NCBI GenBank assembly: GCA_023432305.1
Contig: JAEYUT010000135.1
Coordinates: forward strand, 1 to 5,534
Reading direction: 5' to 3'
Origin: Actinomycetes bacterium
Lineage (GTDB): Bacteria; Actinomycetota; Actinomycetes; Actinomycetales; Microbacteriaceae
DNA length: 5,534 nucleotides
Below the pieces are notes generated by a model. That model worked only from the letters and a program-made list of their open reading frames with translations, was not told the origin of the DNA and ran no database searches. The translations under genes and the position numbers were made by a program. Shown here piece by piece: positions 1 through 5,534 of the stretch (position 1 is the stretch's first letter; each line of letters opens with the position of its first letter).

Positions 1-1431
<1,431 letters not shown>

Positions 1432-1432
<1 letters not shown>

Positions 1433-1437
1433 AACGT
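1432..1437 (+). promoter_or_regulatory. -10 element for a leaderless SDR transcript
   Basis: TAACGT is followed by six bases (GGGGTC) and then the ATG at 1444, so transcription is predicted to start at the A of the start codon. The GGGG in the gap is only a weak Shine-Dalgarno. No clear -35 is seen. Confidence 0.5.
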
Positions 1438-1443
1438 GGGGTC

Positions 1444-2214
1444 ATGTCCTATCGCGTCGTCGTCACGGGTGCCAGCTCCGGAATCGGGGAGGCGACTGCG
1501 CGTCGCTTCGCCGCGCGCGGGTGGGAGGTGGTGGGCGTGGCCCGCCGCGCCGACCGCCTTGCCGCGCTCGCCGAAGAGGGGGTGCTCACGCCGATCGTCG
1601 CGGATGTGACGGTCGCGGACGATGTGGCCCGGGTGCGCGCCGAGGTGGAGGCGATGGGGCCCCTGCACGCGCTCGTGAACAACGCGGGCGGTGCGATCGG
1701 CGTCGAGACAGTCGAGGAGGGGAACCCCGACGACTGGCGGGAGATGTTCGAGACGAACGTGCTGGGCACGCAGCGCATGGTCTCGGCGCTCCTGCCCGCC
1801 CTGCGGCGCGGTTCGCTCGAGCGGGGCGCAGCCGACATCCTCGCCGTCACCTCGATCGCCGGCCATGTGGTGTATCCGGGCGGAGGCGGCTACAACGCCG
1901 CCAAGCATGCGCAGCACGCGCTCATGGCGGTGCTTCGCCTCGAACTCGGCGGTGAGCCGATCCGCGTCGTCGAGATCGCACCCGGCATGGTCAAGACGGA
2001 CTTCTCGCTCAAGCGGCTGCGCGGAGATGCGGAGGCGGCGGAGGCGGTCTACGCGAATGTCGCGAACCCGCTCGTCGCCGACGACATCGCGGAGGCGATC
2101 GTGCATGCGGCGGAGCTTCCCCCGCACGTCAACCTCGACCTCGTGACGATCAAGCCGGTGGCACAGTCGGCGGCGCGCGTCTTCGCGCACGGGCCGCTCG
2201 TTCCCAAGCTCTGA
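1444..2214 (+). CDS. Short-chain dehydrogenase/reductase (classical SDR)
   Basis: The protein is 256 residues, the usual size for a classical SDR. It has the cofactor motif TGASSGIG (8-15, glycines at 9, 13 and 15), ADVT near 53-56, NNAGG (79-83), the structural Asn in TNV (N105), and the catalytic set S137, Y150 and K154 (YNAAK). An Arg pair after the second strand (ARR, 33-35) suggests NADP(H) rather than NAD(H). IAPGMVKTDF (about 178-187) is the usual PGxxxT block. The enzyme is cytosolic and by family knowledge oxidises an alcohol or reduces a carbonyl. Overall it resembles the YdfG/serine-3-dehydrogenase-like branch, but the substrate cannot be assigned. It is transcribed divergently from the acyltransferase and convergently with the MFS gene, so it is probably monocistronic. 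The start is chosen because the nucleotide-binding motif needs only a short lead-in and the -10 is six bases away. Confidence 0.93.
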   Translation: MSYRVVVTGASSGIGEATARRFAARGWEVVGVARRADRLAALAEEGVLTPIVADVTVADDVARVRAEVEAMGPLHALVNNAGGAIGVETVEEGNPDDWREMFETNVLGTQRMVSALLPALRRGSLERGAADILAVTSIAGHVVYPGGGGYNAAKHAQHALMAVLRLELGGEPIRVVEIAPGMVKTDFSLKRLRGDAEAAEAVYANVANPLVADDIAEAIVHAAELPPHVNLDLVTIKPVAQSAARVFAHGPLVPKL

Positions 2215-2220
2215 TGCGGG

Positions 2221-2249
2221 GTGCGACCGGGATGTCAGCCCGGCCGCAC
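2221..2249. terminator. Candidate bidirectional terminator hairpin between SDR and MFS
   Basis: The arms GTGCGACCGGG (2221-2231) and CCCGGCCGCAC (2239-2249) pair over 11 positions with a single A-C mismatch, around a 7-base loop. The hairpin sits in the 40-base gap between two converging stop codons (SDR 2212-2214, MFS 2257-2255), where a shared terminator is expected. There is no T-tract on either side, so it would be the T-less type common in high-GC actinobacteria. Confidence 0.65.
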
Positions 2250-2254
2250 ACACG

Positions 2255-3769
2255 TCAGCGTGACTCGTCCGCGGTCGCGGTCGCGGTCTCGGGGTCGGCG
2301 GTCGCGGGCTCGTCGGGCAGCGCGTCGGCGAACGCGAGCTTCGGCACCGCGAACAGCAGCACGACCGAGACGACAGCACCGAGACCGCACACCGCCCACA
2401 CGGTCATGTAGCCCGCGAGCGGGGCGACCGTCTCGCCCACATCCGCTGCGGCGCTCACGAGCACCACGCCGAAGAGCGCAGACGCGAACGCGCCGCCGAT
2501 CGTCTTGGTCGTGTTCGTCATCCCCGAGGCGACGCCCGTCTGACCCTTCGGCGCGGCCGCCGCGGCTGCCGCGGGGAGCGCCGCGACGAGAGCACCCGAT
2601 CCCATGCCGGCGATCACCATGTTGGCGATGACCTGCCACGCTTCGAGATGGAACGGCAGGAACAGCAGGTAGCCGACGCCCACGAAGGATGCTGCGAGCA
2701 CCAGCGACAGGCGCGGGGAGACGCGCTTCGCGATAGCCGCGAAGGCGAGCGCGCCGAGGATCATCGCCACCAGATACACGCCGATCAGGTACGAGCGCAC
2801 GGTCGCGTCGAAGCCGAGTCCGTAGCCGTGGATCGCGGGGTCGGTTCCCGCGTAGGTCGCGAGCGGCGTCTGGGCGCCGAGCACGGAGATGCCGAAGAGC
2901 CCCGCGGTGACGAGCAGCGGCCACATGGTCGGCTGACGCATGACGCGCAGGTCGATCGCGGGGTCCGGGTGACGCAGTTCCCAGCGCGCGAACACCCACA
3001 GCACGGCTGCGCCGAGGATGGCGGCGATCGCGAGCAGGCTCAGGCGGGTCTCGAGCGGCACGGGCATGCCGTCGAGGTCGTCGACCCGCAGGAAGACGAG
3101 CCCCGCGGTGATGAGCAGCAACCCGATCGAAAGCAGCACGAAGCCGAATCCGTCGAGCTTGCGGACCCCGGCGGGCTCCGACTCTGGAACACCGAAGAGG
3201 ATGGCGAAGAACACGAGCGTCACGGCGATGGCGGGAGCGAACAGGGTGAGCATGATGTCGCCGGAGGTCGCCTTGAGGATCTGCGCGCTGCCGAGCGCGC
3301 CCATGATCGCACCCGCTTCGAGCGCGACGACGAGGAAGCCGGCGGCGCGGCGCGTCTGCGACGCGGAGGTGCCCGTGCGGCGGCCGCGGTCGAAGATGAG
3401 GGCCACCTCGAGCGGCAGCCACACCACGTAGAACGCCTGCAGCGACCACGCGACCAGGAAGCTCCAGAAATCGCCCGAGAACGCGAGCCACCAGCTGGCG
3501 CCCGCGGTGAGCGCGGTGGAGATGAGCAGGATCCTCTTGTGCCCGTACATGTCGCCGAGCTTCGCGAAGATCGGAACGATGATCGAGGCGAGCAGCAGCT
3601 GCGACGCCTCGAACCAGTTGAGGTCGCCGTCGGTCACGCTCAGATGGACCGCGATGTCCGGCATGAGCGGAACGTAGAAGCCCTGAAGGATGCCGCTCAC
3701 GATCTCGAGCAGGAAGAGGAATCCGACGAGAGCGAAGGTGATCGCGCCGGCATTGCGGGTACGGGTCAT
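2255..3769 (-). CDS. MFS transporter, DHA2 (EmrB/QacA)-like, 14 TM
   Basis: A 504-residue polytopic membrane protein. The hydrophobic segments fit 14 transmembrane helices. The MFS motif A loop is clear: LGDMYGHKRI (71-80, with D73, G76, K78 and R79). WELRHPDPAIDLRVMRQP (263-280) and VASGMTNTTKTIGGAF (413-428) match the DHA2 family pattern in the middle and late helices. By family knowledge, such proteins export drugs or metabolites in exchange for protons. Two DHA2 landmarks are poorly kept: the LDxTIVNVALP block in helix 1 reads SGILQGFYVPLMPDIA, and the antiport motif C region reads EAGAIMGALGSAQ (151-163) without the Gly-Pro. The substrate and even the antiport mode are therefore uncertain. 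There is a seven-alanine run (400-406), and the tail after 481 is a hydrophilic Ala/Thr/Glu/Asp/Pro stretch. No Shine-Dalgarno precedes the ATG; TAGCAT lies six bases upstream, so translation is probably leaderless. No TetR or MarR regulator gene is next to it. Confidence 0.88.
   Translation of the reverse strand: MTRTRNAGAITFALVGFLFLLEIVSGILQGFYVPLMPDIAVHLSVTDGDLNWFEASQLLLASIIVPIFAKLGDMYGHKRILLISTALTAGASWWLAFSGDFWSFLVAWSLQAFYVVWLPLEVALIFDRGRRTGTSASQTRRAAGFLVVALEAGAIMGALGSAQILKATSGDIMLTLFAPAIAVTLVFFAILFGVPESEPAGVRKLDGFGFVLLSIGLLLITAGLVFLRVDDLDGMPVPLETRLSLLAIAAILGAAVLWVFARWELRHPDPAIDLRVMRQPTMWPLLVTAGLFGISVLGAQTPLATYAGTDPAIHGYGLGFDATVRSYLIGVYLVAMILGALAFAAIAKRVSPRLSLVLAASFVGVGYLLFLPFHLEAWQVIANMVIAGMGSGALVAALPAAAAAAAPKGQTGVASGMTNTTKTIGGAFASALFGVVLVSAAADVGETVAPLAGYMTVWAVCGLGAVVSVVLLFAVPKLAFADALPDEPATADPETATATADESR
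2271..2288. repeat. Hexanucleotide tandem repeat inside the MFS 3' end
   Basis: GCGGTC occurs three times in a row. On the minus strand it encodes the TATATA stretch in the hydrophilic C-terminal tail of the transporter. The unit is a multiple of three, so gain or loss of copies would keep the frame and only change tail length. Confidence 0.6.
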
Positions 3770-3775
3770 GTTCGG

Positions 3776-3781
3776 ATGCTA
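3776..3781 (-). promoter_or_regulatory. -10 element for a leaderless MFS transcript
   Basis: On the minus strand TAGCAT is followed by six bases (CCGAAC) and then the ATG at 3769. The start codon has no purine-rich Shine-Dalgarno. The hexamer lies exactly 18 bases from the opposing TAACGT at 3800-3805, so each -10 occupies the -35 position of the other promoter. Confidence 0.5.
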
Positions 3782-3799
3782 GTGGCAGGCTGAGGTGAC

Positions 3800-3805
3800 T
3801 AACGT
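3800..3805 (+). promoter_or_regulatory. -10 element of the leader ORF - peptidase - ung operon
   Basis: TAACGT is followed by six bases (TGTCCC) and then an ATG at 3812. The predicted transcript would start at that A, 44 bases upstream of the peptidase-like gene. The hexamer is identical to those of the SDR and metY. The -35 position is occupied by the opposing MFS -10, and no standard -35 is seen. Confidence 0.5.
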
Positions 3806-3811
3806 TGTCCC

Positions 3812-3859
3812 ATGGCGAGCGAGCTGAGCGTGGCGAACCAGCGAGAGGATGCGCGATGA
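3812..3859 (+). CDS. Putative 15-residue leaderless leader ORF
   Basis: An ATG six bases after the TAACGT -10 opens a reading frame for [15 protein letters not shown]. Its TGA (3857-3859) overlaps the ATG of the next gene (3856-3858) as ATGA. The ORF lies in a different frame from the peptidase-like gene. Its geometry matches short leaderless ORFs known from other actinobacteria, which couple translation to a downstream gene. The peptide has no run of one amino acid, so classical amino-acid attenuation is not suggested; its role may simply be to bring ribosomes to the overlap. It could also be a chance ORF inside a 44-base untranslated leader. No homology can be judged at this length. Confidence 0.4.
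   Translation: MASELSVANQREDAR
3843..3849 (+). promoter_or_regulatory. Shine-Dalgarno of the peptidase-like gene
   Basis: GAGAGGA ends six bases before the ATG at 3856. It decides this start over the upstream in-frame TTG at 3805, which lies inside the -10 element and cannot be on the transcript. It sits within the leader ORF. Confidence 0.7.
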
Positions 3860-4581
3860 GTGTGCATCTGGTGGGCGGTGGCTGGACGGACGAGTCGGGC
3901 GCGGAATCTGCGCGCACCTTCATCGAGGAGTCGGCGGAGCGGGCGGCGTCGAGCGGGCGCACGGTGCCCCGGATCGCGGTGCTGATCATCGGCGATGTCG
4001 AGGAGCACATGCGCGAGTACAGCGCGATGTACGCCCGGATGCTGCGTGACGTCGCCCCGTGCGATCCGGTCGTGACGGCCCTCATCCGCCCTGCCGTGTT
4101 CGAGGCGAGCGTGCTCACCGACATCGATGGTCTGCTCGTGGGCGGCGGGGTGACGCCGTGGTATCTGGAGGCCATCGATCCGCTCATCGAGGAGATCCGC
4201 CTGCTCGTCGCGGATGGTCTTCCGTATCTCGGCTACTCGGCGGGGGCGATGATCGCGGCCGACCGCGCGATCATCGGCGGCTGGCGGATCAACGGCGTCG
4301 AGGTGTGCCCGGACGAGACCGGCGAGGGGCTCGACGAGGTCACGATCGCCGAAGGCATTGCGCTCGTCGACATCGCCGTCGATGTGCACGCCGCCCAATG
4401 GGGCACCCTCAGCCGTCTCGTGGCGGCGACGGAAGCAGGTCTCGTCGACGGGGGTGTGGCGATCGACGAGCGTACGGCGCTCATCGTCGGCGATCACGGC
4501 TTCGGCGTGCGCGGGGACGGCAGCGTGTGGCAGGTGATCGACGCTCCCGCGGGGGTCATCGTGGGCACGCTCGGCGAATGA
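3856..4581 (+). CDS. Peptidase E / cyanophycinase-like (S51, class I glutamine-amidotransferase fold) protein
   Basis: A 241-residue cytosolic protein with no signal peptide. LLVGGG (93-98) and GYSAGAM (126-132) are the family signatures; S128 at the nucleophile elbow is the predicted catalytic residue. H178 in DVHAAQW (176-182) is the likely catalytic His, followed by GTLSRL as in cyanophycinase-type enzymes (RGRLGRL). The third catalytic residue cannot be assigned from one sequence. By family knowledge, S51 serine hydrolases cleave Asp-X dipeptides (peptidase E) or the Arg-Asp polymer cyanophycin. This protein differs from textbook peptidase E: GGGNT is GGGVT here, and the Ser-to-His distance is longer. 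It looks like an actinobacterial subgroup of unknown substrate. The start is set by GAGAGGA six bases upstream and by MSVHLVGGG, which leads straight into the first strand. It overlaps ung by four bases (ATGA), so the two are co-translated. Confidence 0.82.
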   Translation: MSVHLVGGGWTDESGAESARTFIEESAERAASSGRTVPRIAVLIIGDVEEHMREYSAMYARMLRDVAPCDPVVTALIRPAVFEASVLTDIDGLLVGGGVTPWYLEAIDPLIEEIRLLVADGLPYLGYSAGAMIAADRAIIGGWRINGVEVCPDETGEGLDEVTIAEGIALVDIAVDVHAAQWGTLSRLVAATEAGLVDGGVAIDERTALIVGDHGFGVRGDGSVWQVIDAPAGVIVGTLGE

Positions 4582-5270
4582 CGCCGCTGCTCGACACCGC
4601 TCTCGACCCCGGGTGGCGCACCGCGCTCGCGCCTGTCGCGGACGAGCTGCAGCGGATCGGCGAGCGCCTCGACCTCGAACGGAGCGAGGGGATCGACTGG
4701 CTGCCGTCGCCCGAGAATGTGCTCCGGGCGTTCCGCGCCCCGCTCGCGCAGGTTCGTGTGCTGATCGTGGGTCAGGATCCGTATCCCACACCGGGGCACG
4801 CCGTCGGCCTCTCGTTCGCGGTCGACCGGCGCGTGCGACCGCTTCCCCGCAGTCTCGTCAACATCTACCGCGAGCTGCACGACGATCTCGGCATCGCACC
4901 GCGTCCTCACGGCGACCTGTCGGCGTGGGCCGACCAGGGCGTGCTTCTGCTCAACCGCACGCTCACGGTGCGCGCGGGTGAGGCAGGGTCGCACCGGGGC
5001 CTCGGCTGGGAGTCGGTGACCGCCCGCGCGATCCGGGCGCTCGCAGAGCGCGATGCGCCCCTCGTCGGCGTGCTCTGGGGGCGACATGCTCAGTCGCTGC
5101 GTCCGCTCCTCGGCGGCATCCCCCTCATCGAATCCGCGCATCCGAGCCCCCTGTCCGCTCGGAGCGGGTTCTTCGGATCCCGTCCCTTCAGTCGGGTGAA
5201 CGCTCTGCTGTTCGAGCAGGGAGCGGCTCCGATCGACTGGGATCCGGGTCCCGCCGACGAGCTCATCTGA
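4578..5270 (+). CDS. ung: Uracil-DNA glycosylase, family 1
   Basis: A 230-residue protein, normal for family 1 Ung. The water-activating loop is GQDPYP (65-70) with catalytic D67 and the thymine-excluding Y69. GLSF (77-80) gives the stacking Phe. [17 protein letters not shown] (123-139) holds uracil-recognising N126. HPSPLSA (188-194) holds catalytic H188 and the minor-groove loop. All key residues are present, so it should be active. It removes uracil from DNA made by cytosine deamination or dUMP incorporation, starting base-excision repair. The start ATG overlaps the stop of the peptidase-like gene (ATGA) and no Shine-Dalgarno is visible, which points to coupled translation. A much longer upstream reading frame exists in the same frame but is only antisense-free GC-rich read-through of the peptidase-like gene; the family begins near this ATG (LDPGWR at 9-14). 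No DNA-damage (LexA-type) operator was noticed in the operon promoter. Confidence 0.96.
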   Translation: MTPLLDTALDPGWRTALAPVADELQRIGERLDLERSEGIDWLPSPENVLRAFRAPLAQVRVLIVGQDPYPTPGHAVGLSFAVDRRVRPLPRSLVNIYRELHDDLGIAPRPHGDLSAWADQGVLLLNRTLTVRAGEAGSHRGLGWESVTARAIRALAERDAPLVGVLWGRHAQSLRPLLGGIPLIESAHPSPLSARSGFFGSRPFSRVNALLFEQGAAPIDWDPGPADELI

Positions 5271-5305
5271 CGGCGGCGCGCGGGGGGAGTCGGTTCGGTG
5301 GCAAG

Positions 5306-5330
5306 GTGGAGTGTGCGGCGGCACTCCCAC
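5306..5330 (+). other. Alternative hairpin overlapping the post-ung stem-loop
   Basis: GGAGTG (5308-5313) pairs with CACTCC (5322-5327), extended by GT (5306-5307) with AC (5329-5330) across a bulged C. It shares bases 5313 and 5322-5324 with the stem of the hairpin at 5313-5342, so the two cannot form together. It is visible as base pairing only; function is inference. Confidence 0.3.
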
Positions 5331-5342
5331 GGTGCCCCGCAC
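5313..5342 (+). terminator. Terminator-like hairpin after ung
   Basis: GTGCGG plus GGCAC (5313-5318, 5320-5324) pair with GTGCC plus CCGCAC (5332-5342): 11 pairs, one bulged C at 5319 and a 7-base loop. It starts 43 bases after the ung stop. No T-tract follows. It could end the peptidase-ung transcript or be part of the 5' leader of the GNAT gene. Confidence 0.45.
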
Positions 5343-5362
5343 CTCAGACGACGACCGTGATC

Positions 5363-5369
5363 GGAGAGG
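5363..5369 (+). promoter_or_regulatory. Shine-Dalgarno of the GNAT gene
   Basis: GGAGAGG ends five bases before the ATG at 5375. It supports this start over an in-frame GTG at 5357. Unlike the divergent genes, no TANNNT element lies six bases before this ATG. Confidence 0.75.
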
Positions 5370-5374
5370 CCAGG

Positions 5375-5534
5375 ATGCTGGAAGAGGAGTACAACCCGCC
5401 CCGGCAGCTGCCGCGTCATCTGCGCAAGGCCCCGGATCCGGAGCCGGAGTTCGCGTTCACGATCCGGGACGCGACCGAGGCCGACCTGCCGCACATTCGC
5501 GAGATCTACAACTACTACGTCGCCAACTCGATGG
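5375..5534 (+). CDS. GNAT-family N-acetyltransferase, 5' part only
   Basis: Partial gene cut by the right edge after 53 codons. The segment FTIRDATEADLPHIREIYNYYVANS (28-52) matches the first strand and helix of GNAT enzymes, in particular the phosphinothricin/methionine-sulfoximine acetyltransferase group, where IR-A-x-x-D-x-x-x-I-x-x-IYN-x-YV is typical. By family knowledge, these enzymes transfer acetyl from acetyl-CoA to a small amine, often an amino-acid analogue. The acetyl-CoA-binding motif lies outside the window. A charged, proline-rich N-terminal extension of about 27 residues (MLEEEYNPPRQLPRHLRK and onward) precedes the domain; most family members start almost at the IR strand. The gene is 104 bases after ung with a hairpin between, so operon membership is uncertain. 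No convincing promoter was seen in the gap. Confidence 0.8.
   Translation, partial: MLEEEYNPPRQLPRHLRKAPDPEPEFAFTIRDATEADLPHIREIYNYYVANSM

Noticed and set aside
2552..2572. Seven-alanine run in the MFS protein as a possible repeat expansion
   Set aside because: The codons are mixed GCG, GCC and GCA rather than a pure repeat, so slippage is unlikely; Ala runs are common in high-GC membrane proteins.
2648..3793. A 381-codon plus-strand open frame opposite the MFS gene
   Set aside because: A highly charged, low-complexity translation mirroring the hydrophobic MFS codons; no start signal.
3805..3855. TTG at 3805 as an upstream start of the peptidase-like protein
   Set aside because: It overlaps the proposed -10, has no Shine-Dalgarno, and adds a charged 17-residue extension before the natural first strand MSVHLVGGG, which has its own GAGAGGA.
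2235..4187. A 650-codon open frame on the minus strand across the MFS gene and the start of the peptidase-like gene
   Set aside because: It is out of frame with the clearly conserved MFS protein, is Arg/Ala/His-rich with no domain, and runs through the divergent promoter region. It is a GC-rich shadow.
4059..4577. Upstream extension of the ung frame through the peptidase-like gene
   Set aside because: The extension is Arg/Gly-rich shadow translation; the Ung family starts near the ATG at 4578, which overlaps the previous stop.
4494..5342. A 282-codon minus-strand open frame opposite ung
   Set aside because: Ung on the plus strand has every catalytic motif; the opposite frame has none.

Overview
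The window is a GC-rich stretch of ordinary bacterial chromosome, most likely from a high-GC actinobacterium. Microbacteriaceae (for example a Microbacterium relative) is my best guess. The evidence is the G/C-dominated third codon positions, the actinobacterial style of the Ung and glutamine-amidotransferase-like proteins, and the apparent abundance of leaderless gene starts. There are seven recognisable protein genes, two of them cut by the window edges, plus one candidate 15-codon leader ORF. I see no tRNA, rRNA, CRISPR array, insertion sequence, phage gene or attachment site.

Layout from left to right: (1) the 5' end of a metY-type O-acetylhomoserine sulfhydrylase gene on the minus strand, running off the left edge; (2) an acyltransferase-3 family membrane O-acyltransferase, minus strand; (3) a 50-base divergent promoter region; (4) a short-chain dehydrogenase, plus strand; (5) a 40-base convergent gap with a strong hairpin; (6) a 14-TM DHA2-like MFS transporter, minus strand; (7) a short divergent promoter region; (8) a plus-strand cluster made of a putative 15-residue leader ORF, a peptidase-E/cyanophycinase-like protein and uracil-DNA glycosylase, each joined to the next by an ATGA stop/start overlap; (9) a 104-base gap with overlapping hairpins; (10) the 5' end of a GNAT acetyltransferase running off the right edge.

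The genes do not form one pathway. MetY makes homocysteine from O-acetylhomoserine and sulfide. The acyltransferase probably modifies an envelope glycan. The SDR, the MFS transporter and the peptidase-like protein have no substrate that can be read from sequence. Ung removes uracil from DNA. The only clear operon is leader ORF - peptidase-like - ung.

The most notable signal is architectural. All four gene starts that lie directly at a divergent promoter have a TANNNT -10 hexamer followed by exactly six bases and then ATG: acyltransferase, SDR, MFS and leader ORF. This is the geometry expected for leaderless mRNAs that begin at the A of AUG. It explains why the MFS gene has no usable Shine-Dalgarno, why the SDR has at best a weak one, and why the acyltransferase has a GGAGG with zero spacing. 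It also predicts the 15-codon leader ORF upstream of the peptidase-like gene. I found no convincing new multi-gene system; the findings are regulatory and gene-level observations.
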